A stretch of 64,000 nt of DNA, from the NCBI RefSeq assembly GCF_003610295.1, contig NZ_RAPV01000001.1, positions 6,634,001 to 6,698,000 of the forward strand, in the 5' to 3' direction. Positions 8,904 to 18,777 of this stretch are shown here, piece by piece. Position 1 is the first letter of the stretch. Each line of letters opens with the position of its first letter. Position numbers and translations under genes: made by a program. Origin of the DNA: Paraburkholderia sp. BL23I1N1 (GTDB taxonomy: Bacteria; Pseudomonadota; Gammaproteobacteria; Burkholderiales; Burkholderiaceae). The notes below the pieces were generated by a model. It saw only the letters and a list, made by a program, of their open reading frames with translations. It was not told the DNA's origin and searched no databases.

Positions 8904-8931
8904 AGCGTAGCGCCGCGCCATCATCGGTCAA
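8904..8931 (-). promoter_or_regulatory. Candidate sigma70 promoter for the ABC importer operon
   Basis: On the minus strand, TTGACC and TACGCT are separated by 16 bases, about 150 bases upstream of the binding-protein start at 8751. The -10 match is weak. Further upstream an imperfect inverted repeat (CCTGAATA to TATGCAGG, near 8949-8973) could be a regulator site. No gene is seen in 8752-9061. Confidence 0.35.
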
Positions 8932-9029
8932 AAATTGTTTTCCTTGCCTGAATATAGTTTTAAGTTATGCAGGGGAAAACACAGTGGAATCTGCGCCGCT
9001 GCGTGACTGCAAGGGCGCGAGCCGGCAGT

Positions 9030-9049
9030 GAACCGGCGCAAGCCGGTTC
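9030..9049 (-). terminator. Stem-loop after the ABC exporter operon
   Basis: GAACCGGC-GCAA-GCCGGTTC is a perfect 8-bp hairpin with a 4-base loop, starting 13 bases after the permease stop at 9062. No T-run follows, so intrinsic termination is only moderately supported. Confidence 0.5.
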
Positions 9050-9061
9050 GCCTCAAAGCGG

Positions 9062-9823
9062 TTAGCTCTTGAGCCGATATCCGGTCTTGAAGATCCACGC
9101 GACAATCACGAGAAACACCGCCAGAAACAACGCGGTCATGCCGAGGCTGACCGCGACATCCACGTCGGCGAGACCATAGAAGCTCCAGCGAAATCCGCTG
9201 ACCAGATAGACGATCGGATTGAACAGCGTCACGACCTTCCAGAACGGCGGCAACATATTCACTGCATAGAAACTGCCGCCGAGGAACGTGAGCGGCGTGA
9301 TGATCAGGAGCGGCACGAACTGCAATTTCTCGAAGCTATCCGCCCAGATACCGATAATGAATCCGAGCAGACTGAAGGTCACCGCGGTGAGCACCAGAAA
9401 CAGAATCATCCAGAACGGATGCTGCACCTGCAGCGGCACGAACAGGCCAGCGGTTGCCAGAATGATCAATCCGAGCAGAATCGATTTGGTGGCCGCCGCG
9501 CCCACATAACTCACGACGATCTCCAGATACGACACCGGCGCCGACAGCAACTCATAAATCGTGCCGGTAAAACGCGGAAAATAAATGCCGAACGACGCAT
9601 TCGAAATGCTTTGCGAGAGCAGCGACAGCATGATCAGACCCGGCACGATGAACGCGCCGTAGCTGATACCGTCCACTTCCTTGATACGCGAACCGATGGC
9701 CGCACCGAATACGACGAAGTAAAGCGACGTAGATATCACCGGTGCAATGATGCTTTGCATCAGGGTGCGCCAGGTGCGCGCCATCTCAAACTTATAGATC
9801 GCGCGAATTGCGTAGATGTTCAT
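9062..9823 (-). CDS. ABC-2 type transporter permease (YadH-like)
   Basis: A 253-aa inner membrane protein of the ABC-2 family with six hydrophobic segments and the family signature region [20 protein letters not shown] near residue 176. It pairs with the ATPase immediately upstream: the permease ATG (9821-9823) overlaps the ATPase stop in an ATGA. E. coli YadGH is the closest named pair I recognise; that system's substrate is not established. It is the distal gene of a two-gene exporter operon. Confidence 0.9.
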   Translation of the reverse strand: MNIYAIRAIYKFEMARTWRTLMQSIIAPVISTSLYFVVFGAAIGSRIKEVDGISYGAFIVPGLIMLSLLSQSISNASFGIYFPRFTGTIYELLSAPVSYLEIVVSYVGAAATKSILLGLIILATAGLFVPLQVQHPFWMILFLVLTAVTFSLLGFIIGIWADSFEKLQFVPLLIITPLTFLGGSFYAVNMLPPFWKVVTLFNPIVYLVSGFRWSFYGLADVDVAVSLGMTALFLAVFLVIVAWIFKTGYRLKS

Positions 9824-10746
9824 TGATTACCTCGGAGCAGACTGACGAAGATGTCTTCGAGCGAGCTTTGCGTCGTATGCAGGTCCTTGAAGCGGATGCC
9901 GCCGTCGTCGAGCGCTTTGAGCAGCGCAATGATGTCGGTGCGTCCGCCCTCGCCCTCATACGTGTAGATCAACTCGTTGCCGCCCTTGGCGACATCCAGC
10001 CCATAGCCGGCCAATGCCGGCGGCACCTCCGCGAGCGGACTATCGAGTTGCAGCGTCAACTGCTTCTTGCCGAGCTTGCGCATCAACTCCGTCTTCTCTT
10101 CCACCAGCATGATCTCGCCCGCATTGATCACGCCGATGCGGTCGGCCATCTCTTCGGCTTCGTCGATGTAGTGCGTGGTGAGAATGATCGTCACGCCACT
10201 GGCGGTCAGCGAGCGCACCAGCTTCCACATATCGCGGCGCAACTCGACGTCGACACCCGCCGTGGGTTCGTCGAGAAACAGCACGCGCGGTTCGTGCGAG
10301 AGCGCCTTTGCAATCAGCACGCGGCGCTTCATGCCGCCCGACAGCGTAATGATCTTGCTATTGCGTTTTTCCCACAGCGACAGATCGCGCAAGATCTTTT
10401 CGACATAGGCGGGGTTTTTCGGCTTGCCGAATAGCCCGCGGCTGAACGAGACGGTCGCCCAGACGGTTTCGAACGAATCGGTGGTGAGCTCCTGCGGCAC
10501 GAGGCCGATCAGCGAGCGTGCGCCGCGATAGTCGTTCGCAATGTCGCGGCCGTCCACCATCACGCTGCCAACGCTCGCATTGACGATGCCGCAAATGATG
10601 CTGATGAGGGTGGTTTTGCCCGCACCGTTCGGGCCCAGCAAGGCGAAGATTTCTCCGCGGTTGATCGCCAGATTGATGTTTTTGAGTGCATGAAAACCCG
10701 TGGCATAGGTTTTCGACAGATTCGTGACTGAGACGATAGGCTGCAT
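9820..10746 (-). CDS. ABC exporter ATP-binding protein (YadG-like)
   Basis: A 308-aa ATPase with Walker [10 protein letters not shown] (about residue 37), Q-loop [13 protein letters not shown], signature LSGGMKRR (about 136) and Walker [13 protein letters not shown] (about 158), then [11 protein letters not shown]. The C-terminal ~80 residues match the YadG type, ending [10 protein letters not shown]. The start is ambiguous: ATG at 10746 gives the family-like N-terminus [16 protein letters not shown], while ATG at 10773 adds nine residues; neither has a good Shine-Dalgarno. The 287-base gap upstream (10747-11033) shows no gene. Confidence 0.88.
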   Translation of the reverse strand: MQPIVSVTNLSKTYATGFHALKNINLAINRGEIFALLGPNGAGKTTLISIICGIVNASVGSVMVDGRDIANDYRGARSLIGLVPQELTTDSFETVWATVSFSRGLFGKPKNPAYVEKILRDLSLWEKRNSKIITLSGGMKRRVLIAKALSHEPRVLFLDEPTAGVDVELRRDMWKLVRSLTASGVTIILTTHYIDEAEEMADRIGVINAGEIMLVEEKTELMRKLGKKQLTLQLDSPLAEVPPALAGYGLDVAKGGNELIYTYEGEGGRTDIIALLKALDDGGIRFKDLHTTQSSLEDIFVSLLRGNQ

Positions 10747-11033
10747 GGATTCGACGATGGCAGACACCGGCATTGGGTTGGTAGGAGGCGGCGCGAATGC
10801 GCGGCCGCACCCGCAATGTAATTGAAAGTGAGAAAGCGTGCAGCACAACCCCGATATTCTGTAGAAGCCGGCAGGCCGGAGCCTGTCACGGTTCGGCGCA
10901 CGCGAAACTGCTGGCGAGATTCACATTGCCCTTACCGCTATAGCGGGGAAACAGCGGGTAACGGCACAACGGACGTGAGCGTCCGTTGGTTGCGGCCGCA
11001 ATATCCGTCGCGGTCAAGGTTTCGGGCGATACG

Positions 11034-12566
11034 CTACGCGTCACCCAATTGTCGAGCGCGCCCCAGTAGGTCCACGGATGGGATGAACACCCCGCTGCCA
11101 TGCTGAAAACCCGGCACCATGTAGAGCCGCATGAACGCATCGACCTGGTCGACGCCGAAGCGATCGATCAGCGCTTCATAGTAGGCGATCGTCTGGTTCG
11201 GGCTGATGACTTCGTCGGCGAGGCCTTGCAGCGTGATGAGCTTGCCGCCGTGCGCGATATAGCGTGCAAGGTCGGGGTTCATCGCGCCGATTGTCTGCGA
11301 CAGCGCAATCAGTTGTCCGCGATATTTGCCGGGATGGAGCGGGTCGAACCTGAGCGAGTCGAACGCCGCGTCCTGCGTCACGAAATAGCGGACGTAGCCG
11401 TCGCCCTGCGCGAACAGGTAGCCGTTGGCGAAGAAGGTCGGCACCGGCAAACGCTCGGGTTGATGCGCGAGCCCGAGCAGGCCGGTCAGATGCGTGCCCT
11501 GAAAAACGTTGTAGCCGCGATAGCCGGTAACGCCCCACGCCAGCTTGTAGGGCAACGACAGGCCGTCGCGCATCACCAGCAAGGTGGAGAGTTGCGCGTC
11601 GGTGAGGCACGCGTCGTGCGAAGGCGCGCGTCCGGCGCAGCGTAACGAGGCGATGATGTCCGCTTCGTGTTCCCGGCACGCGGCAACGTCGCTGACGATG
11701 CCGTCCGCCACGCCGTCGAGCCGGTCGCAGACCGCGAGCGTGCGTTGAACCACGTACTCGAGCAACGGCGGCGGAATGAAGCCACCGGGTGTCGCGTATT
11801 CCGCCTGACCGAGCTTCACACCCATCAACCGCACGCCCGAAAAATTGAGCGCGGGCGAATTGGCGATCACGCCGTCGTAGTCGTCGGGATAGCGCTGCAT
11901 CACCGTGTAGCCTTCGCGACCGCCCGTCGAGCCGCCGGCGAAATACATCCGCTCCGGCGGCCGGCCATAAGCGCGTGTGATGAGTGCGAGCGCGGTGTCG
12001 TGCGTTTTCTTCAGATGCGCGTAGCCGAAATTCGTCACCGCTTCATCGACGAGACCGAAGACTGCGAGTGCGGAATTGCCCACGTGTCCCGAGTCGTCGC
12101 CAAAGGTCGCATAACCTTGCGCGAGCGGTGCGCGATCCGGCGAAAACGGCATCACGCCCGTACCGCTCACTACCACGCCGTTATAGCCCCCGCCGCCGAT
12201 GTGCAGCGCGCGGCCGTTCCAGCGGCGCGGCAGATTCAGATCGAAGCGGATATCGGGCGTGCTGGCCTTGAGCGCCTTGATGCGGCCGGTGATACGGCAA
12301 TATTCGCCGCCTTGCTGATTGCCGGGCGCGGTAGCCGCCACCATCGTCGCATTTTCGATCTGCACGCCGGCCGTGGGCAAGGCGATCAGCTCCGGGGGCA
12401 ACACCGCGCCCGCGAACTCCGCGCAATGCATGGCGAGCGCCGCTTCCTTGGCCGCGGCCCATGCCACTGAGGCGTTCAGCCCCAGCAGCGCGCCGAGGAT
12501 CATGCCGAGCGTGCGCGAATGTCGCGTCAAATGCGCATGGCGCATCCGGCGCACACGCGCCCTCAT
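11034..12566 (-). CDS. Tannase/feruloyl-esterase family hydrolase lacking the paired cysteines
   Basis: A 510-aa secreted alpha/beta hydrolase. A signal peptide follows a basic N-terminus (TLGMILGALLGLNASVAWA). The nucleophile elbow reads YFAGGSTGGREG (about residue 205) where the family usually has GCSTGG; the acid is in GLADEVISP, and the catalytic His is in MVPGFQHGSG where the family has HC. Family members carry a CS-D-HC arrangement with a disulfide joining the two cysteines next to Ser and His; here both are glycine. The ATG at 12566 overlaps the upstream acyltransferase stop (ATGA), so the two are coupled. The likely substrate is an aromatic ester, but this is not shown. Confidence 0.85.
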   Translation of the reverse strand: MRARVRRMRHAHLTRHSRTLGMILGALLGLNASVAWAAAKEAALAMHCAEFAGAVLPPELIALPTAGVQIENATMVAATAPGNQQGGEYCRITGRIKALKASTPDIRFDLNLPRRWNGRALHIGGGGYNGVVVSGTGVMPFSPDRAPLAQGYATFGDDSGHVGNSALAVFGLVDEAVTNFGYAHLKKTHDTALALITRAYGRPPERMYFAGGSTGGREGYTVMQRYPDDYDGVIANSPALNFSGVRLMGVKLGQAEYATPGGFIPPPLLEYVVQRTLAVCDRLDGVADGIVSDVAACREHEADIIASLRCAGRAPSHDACLTDAQLSTLLVMRDGLSLPYKLAWGVTGYRGYNVFQGTHLTGLLGLAHQPERLPVPTFFANGYLFAQGDGYVRYFVTQDAAFDSLRFDPLHPGKYRGQLIALSQTIGAMNPDLARYIAHGGKLITLQGLADEVISPNQTIAYYEALIDRFGVDQVDAFMRLYMVPGFQHGSGVFIPSVDLLGRARQLGDA

Positions 12567-13669
12567 CCGTAACCCGCGCCGTTGGCAGCCGCGTGCGACT
12601 GCTGCCCTTTCCAGTCGTTCCAGCCGCGCGCGATCATGAGTACCGCGCCGATCGCGACCAGATCGCCGCCGAGTCCGACGAGCGTGCCGCGAAAACCATG
12701 GAACGTATGCGGCGTCGCGGTATCGACGATCAACGACACCAACGTGCCGGTGACGAAGCACACAAGCCCGGTACGGCCGACCGTCACCACGGCCGGCAAC
12801 CGTTTCGCGAGCCAGGCGATGCTGCCCACCCGCACGAACTGCGCGGCGAGCCAGGCGACGACGATAAAGTTGATCACGCGTTCCACTGAAAGGTTCTGTT
12901 TATGCAGGCCGGGCAACGGCTGCGTCAGCACAAAGAGTTTAACAATGGCGAACGCCAGCACCGCGACCACCGCCACGCGCGTGAACCAGTGCGCCGTGCG
13001 GGTGGCATGAAAGCGCTCGCTGATAGGCTGCACCCGGCACAGAATGCCGAGCACGAACATCAATTGCCACGCAAACGGATTAAAAGCCCAGTCGGCCACG
13101 TCGTCAATGCTGAATAGTGCGGCCAGCGGCCGGGCCAGCAACCAGACCGCCATGCTCAGGCCCAGCGCCGCGAGCGACGAACGGCGCGCCAGTGGCACCA
13201 CGAACGGTACGCATAGCGCAAAGATCACGTACATGGGCAGCACGCTCGACAGATACGGCTGGCGCCGCAGCACGGCAATATCGAACGCCTCGCGCAGCGG
13301 CTGCACCGCGAACGGCTGCCAGCCGGTGAGGTCGACCATCGGCTGATTCAGATGCAATAGCGCGAGCACGGCGCCGGACAGCAGCGTCAAGACGGCCGTC
13401 AATAGATAGGCGCGATAGATCTCCCAGCAGCGCCTGACGAAGCGCATCGCCGCCGCACTCTCGCCGCGGCCCGCGAGTACCGCCGTATACGCTGCCGCCG
13501 ACGCATAGCCGCCGAGGAACACGAACACTTCCGCCGAGTCGCACAGGGCGTACGCGTGCAGCATCAGATGCGACAGCGTGCTGCCGGGAATGTGGTCCAG
13601 CACGATGACGATCAACACGACGCCGCGGAAGAAATCCACTTCGATCGAGCGTCCGCGACGGGTGTCCAT
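12563..13669 (-). CDS. OpgC-domain membrane acyltransferase/succinyltransferase-like protein
   Basis: A 368-aa polytopic membrane protein of the OpgC family, whose named member succinylates osmoregulated periplasmic glucans. The N-terminus has the family start EVDFFRGVVLIVIVLDHIPG (residues 10-29) with an acidic and a His residue in the first helix, followed by SAEVFVFLGGYASA near 45. About ten hydrophobic segments are visible. It is coupled by ATGA to the tannase-family gene downstream. The actual acceptor is unknown; adjacent glucan genes are not present. Confidence 0.85.
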   Translation of the reverse strand: MDTRRGRSIEVDFFRGVVLIVIVLDHIPGSTLSHLMLHAYALCDSAEVFVFLGGYASAAAYTAVLAGRGESAAAMRFVRRCWEIYRAYLLTAVLTLLSGAVLALLHLNQPMVDLTGWQPFAVQPLREAFDIAVLRRQPYLSSVLPMYVIFALCVPFVVPLARRSSLAALGLSMAVWLLARPLAALFSIDDVADWAFNPFAWQLMFVLGILCRVQPISERFHATRTAHWFTRVAVVAVLAFAIVKLFVLTQPLPGLHKQNLSVERVINFIVVAWLAAQFVRVGSIAWLAKRLPAVVTVGRTGLVCFVTGTLVSLIVDTATPHTFHGFRGTLVGLGGDLVAIGAVLMIARGWNDWKGQQSHAAANGAGYG

Positions 13670-13835
13670 TCAGGTTCTCGCAAGATAGCGCCAGCATGCC
13701 AATGCGCCATGAAAAGCGGTCATACGCCAGTGTTCTCAGTAGGAACTCCATAACAATAAAACGTTCCCATCGAGACCGTGCGCCACGCCGGCGCGCGCTG
13801 ACAACCGCCCTTTAAAAGCATGCAAAGCGGCAGCA

Positions 13836-13850
13836 ATCTGAAATTCAGAT
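13836..13850. promoter_or_regulatory. 15-bp palindrome in divergent promoter region
   Basis: ATCTGAA-A-TTCAGAT is a perfect inverted repeat with a single central base. It sits midway in the 379-base gap between the OpgC-like gene (starts 13669, minus) and the acyltransferase gene (starts 14049, plus). Its position suits an operator acting on one or both genes. No supported gene lies in this gap. Confidence 0.4.
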
Positions 13851-14048
13851 GTCGGAGTGCCGTAATACTGCGTCGTCGCGCCTCGGCTACGCGGAAAGTC
13901 TTGCGGCAAGTTTTGCGGCTTTTATTGCATCCGGCGCGGGCACGATCGGTAAAGGCCACTGAAAAAAATCATGCATTCCGGCTCGCGATTTTTTTCGCTT
14001 TTTTTCATCGTAGGATGGATTCATGCACGCCCGTTGGAAGACACGCAC

Positions 14049-15233
14049 ATGAACAACAGGATTGCAGGCTTCGACGGATTGCGCGCGATTGCGGTCCTGA
14101 TGGTCTTTATTCAGCACCGTCTATTTGGTGACATTGGCGAGATCGGCCACCTCGGTGTATGGATCTTCTTTGCGCTGAGCGGCTTTCTGATTATCGGCAT
14201 TCTGTCCGCGCAACGCACGCGCATCGAACAAAACGGCAGCCGGTTTGGCGCTGAACTGAAGCGCTTTCTGTTTCGCCGCACCTTGCGCATATTTCCGGTG
14301 TACTACCTGATGCTGGTGGTGATGTGCGCGCTCATGGCGTTCGGCATGGCGAGCCCTGAATTAGCGAGCGGCATGCCGTTTCATTTCGCGTATCTGTCGA
14401 ACTTCTGGATCGGCTCCGTACTGCATTACTGGCCCGGGCGTTACTCGCATCTCTGGAGTCTTGCGATCGAGGAGCAGTTTTATCTCGTGTTTGCGCCGTT
14501 ATTGCTGCTGGTTGCGGCGCGGTGGCATCGCGCGGTGTGTCTTGTGATCGTCGCGGTTGGACTGCTTTCGCTGCTGGCGATGCGTGCGGCACACTGGCAG
14601 GACGTCACCGTCTATACGCATCCGTTGACCAATTTCTGGCTGCTGGCGTTGGGCGGAATGGGCGGCCTGATGATCGCCGGGAAAGAGAGCCGCTTACGCA
14701 ACATGCTCGGACATGGCATGACGCTGTTCGTGCTGAGTCTTTGTCTTCTAGGGTTTTGCGCGACTGCGTCGACGTGGAGTCAGTTAGACAATCCGCTTGC
14801 CTTCACGACGGTCAACGCCTTGTATGGCGTCGCTATCGCGGCGCTTGTGTGTTCGATTGCGTGCTGCCGCAACGCGGTCGTCATCGGTCTGCTCGAAACG
14901 GGCTGGCTCGTGAATTTGGGGCGTATCAGCTACGGCTTTTATCTCTATCACAACCTGATTCCAGACCTGACCCGCAACCGCCACGCCATGGCGTTCTTCG
15001 GCGGCACCGTCCCGATGTGGGCACACGTGGCCGGGATCGTCGCGTCGTTCCTGATTTCGCTGACGATGGCCATGCTGTCCTGGCGGTTGATCGAAGCGCC
15101 GATTCTTCGCTTGAAGACACGGCGCGCGCAGGCTGACACGACGAGTCGGATTGCCCCGCAAACAGCGCCTCCGTTTGTCGCTCGCAACGAGCGCGCATTG
15201 AGAAAGGAAAGCGCCGCTTCAGATGCCACTTGA
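14049..15233 (+). CDS. Acyltransferase-3 family membrane protein (OafA/YrhL-like)
   Basis: A 394-aa integral membrane O-acyltransferase. The N-terminal motif GFDGLRAIAVLMVFIQH (residues 7-23) carries the conserved Arg and catalytic-type His. RRTLRIFPVYY near 77 and WSLAIEEQFYLVFAPLL near 138 are further family hallmarks. About ten transmembrane segments follow. The ATG at 14049 is chosen over an upstream in-frame start at 13971 because family homology begins there. Such enzymes O-acetylate surface polysaccharides or lipids; the acceptor cannot be read from context. The basic tail after residue ~365 is low-complexity. Confidence 0.87.
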   Translation: MNNRIAGFDGLRAIAVLMVFIQHRLFGDIGEIGHLGVWIFFALSGFLIIGILSAQRTRIEQNGSRFGAELKRFLFRRTLRIFPVYYLMLVVMCALMAFGMASPELASGMPFHFAYLSNFWIGSVLHYWPGRYSHLWSLAIEEQFYLVFAPLLLLVAARWHRAVCLVIVAVGLLSLLAMRAAHWQDVTVYTHPLTNFWLLALGGMGGLMIAGKESRLRNMLGHGMTLFVLSLCLLGFCATASTWSQLDNPLAFTTVNALYGVAIAALVCSIACCRNAVVIGLLETGWLVNLGRISYGFYLYHNLIPDLTRNRHAMAFFGGTVPMWAHVAGIVASFLISLTMAMLSWRLIEAPILRLKTRRAQADTTSRIAPQTAPPFVARNERALRKESAASDAT

Positions 15234-15422
15234 AGGCAGTGAAGCTTACGTTACGCCTTCAGACGGCTTGAGCGCGGGCACGGTATCATGCGGCCTCACT
15301 TAGCCGGCTGCTTCGAACCTTGCGCGACACGCGGGCACTGAACAGGCCGAACGATAAAAAAACGCCATTGCCCGCGCGCGCTCGTCCATTGAGTCCACGC
15401 GGCTGGCTCGCGGACCTCAACG

Positions 15423-16217
15423 ATGTTTCATTTCAGTTTCGCCAACGGCGTGCTCGGCGCGAGCCTGCAGACGCTCAGCCTTTACGCGCTGCTTGGCATC
15501 ATTGCCGCGCTGTTGCTGGGCGGGATGGTCAAGGGCGTAGTCAGTATCGGCGTACCGCTGGTGGCAATGCCGATTCTCAGCCAGTTCATGCCGATCAAAG
15601 AGGCCGTACTATTGCTGTCGATGCCGATCATTCTCGGCAATATTCCCCAGGCGCTGGAAGGCGGCGACATGCTGCCGACGGTCCGGCGGATTGCCGCACC
15701 GCTGATCGGCACGGTGATCGGCAATATCATCGGCGTGAGCGTATTGATTTCGCTGGCGCCGCATCGTGCGCAGGCCGCCGCGGGCGCGTTGCTGATCGTG
15801 GCAGCCCTGCTCCTGCTGCTTTCGCCGCGCCTTACGTTGTCATCGGCGTGGGCCAAACCAGCGGGCTTCGTGTTGGGATTCGGTGCCGCGTTGATGGAGA
15901 GCATCGCTTCAGTGCCCGGGCCTTTGCTGGCGATGTATTTGATCGCCACGGGCGCCACGGGGAAAGCCTTTACGAAGCAGATCGCGATCATCCTGGTGGT
16001 TTCGATCATCACGCTGGTTGCCACGTTTAGTGGCGGTGCGCACGCCAGCTTGAGCGATCTCGTCATTTCGGCTTGTGCGAGCGTGCCGGTGATCGCGGGA
16101 ATGCTACTCGTGCGGCCGCTTAGGGACCGGCTGCCGCCGGCGGCGTTTCGGGTTCTGGTTCTGCTGTTCGTTCTGGCGGCCGCTGCGCAAATGGTCTGGA
16201 AATCGGGGATTTTATAA
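15423..16217 (+). CDS. Sulfite exporter TauE/SafE family protein
   Basis: A 264-aa membrane protein with about eight hydrophobic segments. The family-type N-terminal segment GGMVKGVVSIGVPLVAMPIL is at residues 35-54, repeated in reduced form in the second half (GFGAALMESIASVPGPLLAMYLIATG). Members move sulfite, sulfoacetate or other organic anions. It is a single-gene unit convergent with the FtsH-like gene. No sulfur-metabolism neighbour supports a specific substrate. Confidence 0.85.
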   Translation: MFHFSFANGVLGASLQTLSLYALLGIIAALLLGGMVKGVVSIGVPLVAMPILSQFMPIKEAVLLLSMPIILGNIPQALEGGDMLPTVRRIAAPLIGTVIGNIIGVSVLISLAPHRAQAAAGALLIVAALLLLLSPRLTLSSAWAKPAGFVLGFGAALMESIASVPGPLLAMYLIATGATGKAFTKQIAIILVVSIITLVATFSGGAHASLSDLVISACASVPVIAGMLLVRPLRDRLPPAAFRVLVLLFVLAAAAQMVWKSGIL

Positions 16218-16256
16218 AGGCCTGGCGCTGCGCGTGCCTGTCAATCCTGAGTGAGG

Positions 16257-16272
16257 AACGCATGCGTGCGTT
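16257..16272. terminator. Short hairpin between convergent genes
   Basis: AACGCA-TGCG-TGCGTT is a 6-bp stem in the 94-base gap between the TauE/SafE and FtsH-like stops. It could act as a weak bidirectional terminator; no T-run is present. Confidence 0.3.
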
Positions 16273-16311
16273 GGCGCGTTTTAGCGCTCTCGCGCGCGGC
16301 CGCAAAGTGGA

Positions 16312-18216
16312 TCAGGCCGCAGCCGGCTCATGCACGATCTTCAGCGCGCTCTTATGTTCCTTGATCAGCCGGTAAACGGTTTCACCAGGAACAGTCTCCA
16401 GTTCGAGCAGTTCATCGGCAATGGCGCGCAAGACAGGCTCATAAGCGTGCAGCAAGCCGTAGCACAGCTCGTTCAACTCCTTGAGCAGCACGTTGGCGTG
16501 TTCGATCGCGCTCTTCATTTGCAGGCCTGCGTACTGCGACGGCAATGCCGCGAGGCTGAACAGATTGCCGTCGCGATTGAAGCCGAACTTCGACACCATG
16601 TCGAGGCTGATGCGTGACGCCTCCTGCAGATCCGACGCAGCGCCGCTCGACGCTTCGGAGAACGTGAGAATTTCCGCGTTGCGTCCGCCGAGCAAAACCT
16701 GAATTTCGTTGCGAATTTCAGTCTCACGGTACAGGTGCTTGTCCTGCGCCTTCGTGATGAGCGCGACACCCAATGCGCCGCCACGCGGCAGGATCGTGAC
16801 TTCTTCCAGTACGCCGGTACCGAGCAGCGCGGCAACCAGACCGTGCCCCGCTTCATGCACCGCGATACGCGTGCGTTCGTCCTCGCTCAGTGCCCGTTCG
16901 GCGCCGCTGACGTCGCCGATGCGCGCAATCTTGATCGCCTCCATGAAATGCTTCGAAGCGATTTCCGTCTCGCCGGCTTTGCGCGCGACCAGCCCGGCCT
17001 GATTCACGACCATGGCGACGGTTGCCGGAGACAGGCCCGTGGTCAGGCGAGCAAGCTGGTCGTAGTCGATGTCCGCGGCCTTCGACTTCAGCCTCTCCGC
17101 GTAGAAGCGGAAAATTTTTGCGCGGTCTTCGCGGTCGGGCAAGCGGACCTGCACCGTGCGATCGAAGCGGCCAGGCCGCCTCAACGCCTCGTCCAGATTG
17201 TCAGGATGGTTGGTCGCCGCAACGATGATTACGCCTTCGTTGGAAGCAAAGCCATCCATTTCCGCCAGCAACTGATTGATGATGCGGTTGCTCTCGGCTT
17301 CAACGGGACCGCCACCGGTATCCGTGCGCTTGGCGAGGCCGTCGGCCTCGTCGATGAAGATGACCGTGGGCGCATTCTTGCGCGCGAGTTCGAACAGGTG
17401 TTTGACCTTCTGGATGCCGACGCCGTAGTACTTCGCGCTGAAATAGCTGCCGGTGAGCGAAATGAAGTTCGCGCCGCATTCGCCGGCGAGCGCCTGGGCC
17501 AGCCGCGTCTTACCGACGCCGGGTCCGCCGACCATCAGAATCCCGCACGGTGCACGCACGCCCATCGACGTGAATTGTTTCGGATCGGCCAGATAGCCGC
17601 GGATGTCGGCGAGCGCCGCCTTTGCTTCACCCGCGCCGATCACGTCATCGAAACTCAGCGTGGGCGCCTTGCTGAGAAGCGACGCGCCGCCTCTCATCTC
17701 GCGGCGCATGAACCACACCATGCCGCCGATCAGCAGCAGCGGCAACAGCAGGCCGATCGTGTCGCGCACGAAGCCGAATAGCGGAACCCAACGCGACGCG
17801 CCAGTGCGGATATCGGCGTCGGGCAGCCATACGAGTTGATAGGGCGCGGCCTGGCCGGCTTTGGGTTCGCCAAGCAGCAGTGCGTGTGAAAACGTCGCGT
17901 TATGGTCGGTGACGAAGTACTTCGCGCCGTCGCGCGTCGACACCAGAATCGCGTTGGGACTCACGCCGATCGCGGCCACGTTGGCGTCCTGAATGTCGCG
18001 CAACATTTGCGACGCGTCTTTTTCGTCGCGCGCCCACGCCGAGGGATCGTGGCGCATCTGACTGGCGATACCGGTCAGCGCCGGGTTCGCCTGCTCCTCA
18101 TGCTGCTGATAAAACCACAGGCTCAACGCGAGCAACACCGCGATGAGTACAGCACCGCCCCCAACGGCGATCTTGCGTGCACGTCTTTTCTCAAGCGAGT
18201 TCTTTCCCGGCTTCAT
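16312..18216 (-). CDS. FtsH-family ATP-dependent zinc metalloprotease (paralogue)
   Basis: A 634-aa membrane AAA protease. TM1 is at residues ~15-35 and TM2 at ~150-168 (TIGLLLPLLLIGGMVWFM), separated by a periplasmic domain. Walker A is GGPGVGKTRLAQA (about 228), Walker B VIFIDEADG, and the arginine-finger region RRPGRFDR. The pore loop reads KYYGVG where housekeeping FtsH has FVGVG. The zinc site HEAGH (about 446) and the downstream ligand in SGAASDLQ are intact. GGAAG-type RBS is present before the ATG at 18216. It stands alone rather than beside rlmE/folP, so it is probably a second FtsH with a specialised role; this is inference. Confidence 0.88.
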   Translation of the reverse strand: MKPGKNSLEKRRARKIAVGGGAVLIAVLLALSLWFYQQHEEQANPALTGIASQMRHDPSAWARDEKDASQMLRDIQDANVAAIGVSPNAILVSTRDGAKYFVTDHNATFSHALLLGEPKAGQAAPYQLVWLPDADIRTGASRWVPLFGFVRDTIGLLLPLLLIGGMVWFMRREMRGGASLLSKAPTLSFDDVIGAGEAKAALADIRGYLADPKQFTSMGVRAPCGILMVGGPGVGKTRLAQALAGECGANFISLTGSYFSAKYYGVGIQKVKHLFELARKNAPTVIFIDEADGLAKRTDTGGGPVEAESNRIINQLLAEMDGFASNEGVIIVAATNHPDNLDEALRRPGRFDRTVQVRLPDREDRAKIFRFYAERLKSKAADIDYDQLARLTTGLSPATVAMVVNQAGLVARKAGETEIASKHFMEAIKIARIGDVSGAERALSEDERTRIAVHEAGHGLVAALLGTGVLEEVTILPRGGALGVALITKAQDKHLYRETEIRNEIQVLLGGRNAEILTFSEASSGAASDLQEASRISLDMVSKFGFNRDGNLFSLAALPSQYAGLQMKSAIEHANVLLKELNELCYGLLHAYEPVLRAIADELLELETVPGETVYRLIKEHKSALKIVHEPAAA

Positions 18217-18777
18217 GAGTTACTTCCAAAAACAGGCCAAGGCAGGCCCTCGATACAGGTCAAAATGAGGTGGTAGAGGCTGGCGGGAGGGAATCGGCTG
18301 ACGCGACACCATGCATGCGTGGAAAGAAGGACACCCAATCATTCGTCCCTTTTAGCAGCGCGCACACCGGCCAGTATGCCGGGTGGCCGCGCTTTCCATC
18401 GTGCAGAAAAGGCCTGTTTCTACCGTCTATCCGGCGGTTGACATCGTCGAATTTGGGGGAGCGATCGGCGCCTTGAAACGATGCCCGCTGCTCCGGCGCA
18501 CAGTTTAGCAGCGCTCTATTCGCTGCGTATTCTGCAGACGTGAAAGGACTTGCGCCCTATTAAAACGCGCTCAGAATTGCGGTAAATCGCGGAAAAAATC
18601 GTGGAATATGCGAAGACGCCCAACGGTTTCGCAGCCGAGCGGCGGGCCTCTATGGGCCCGTCCGCTACTCGCCGCACTCTCAGGTCCTACTTTTTTATTG
18701 CCGGTACCTGATGGCACCGGTCTACTCTCCCGCCACTACCCCCGATCCTCGCAACCTTTCCTTCGACAGATTCAGAC
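18217..18777. other. 561-base stretch without a supported gene
   Basis: It contains the upstream region of the FtsH-like gene (minus) and the 3' flank of the small hypothetical gene. Short open frames occur on both strands but have no RBS, no recognisable family and composition unlike neighbouring genes. No strong hairpin or repeat was found. Confidence 0.5.

Noticed and set aside
13720..13959. Minus-strand 79-codon frame in the divergent gap before the acyltransferase gene
   Set aside because: No RBS, Cys/Arg-rich composition and it covers the probable promoter and operator region.
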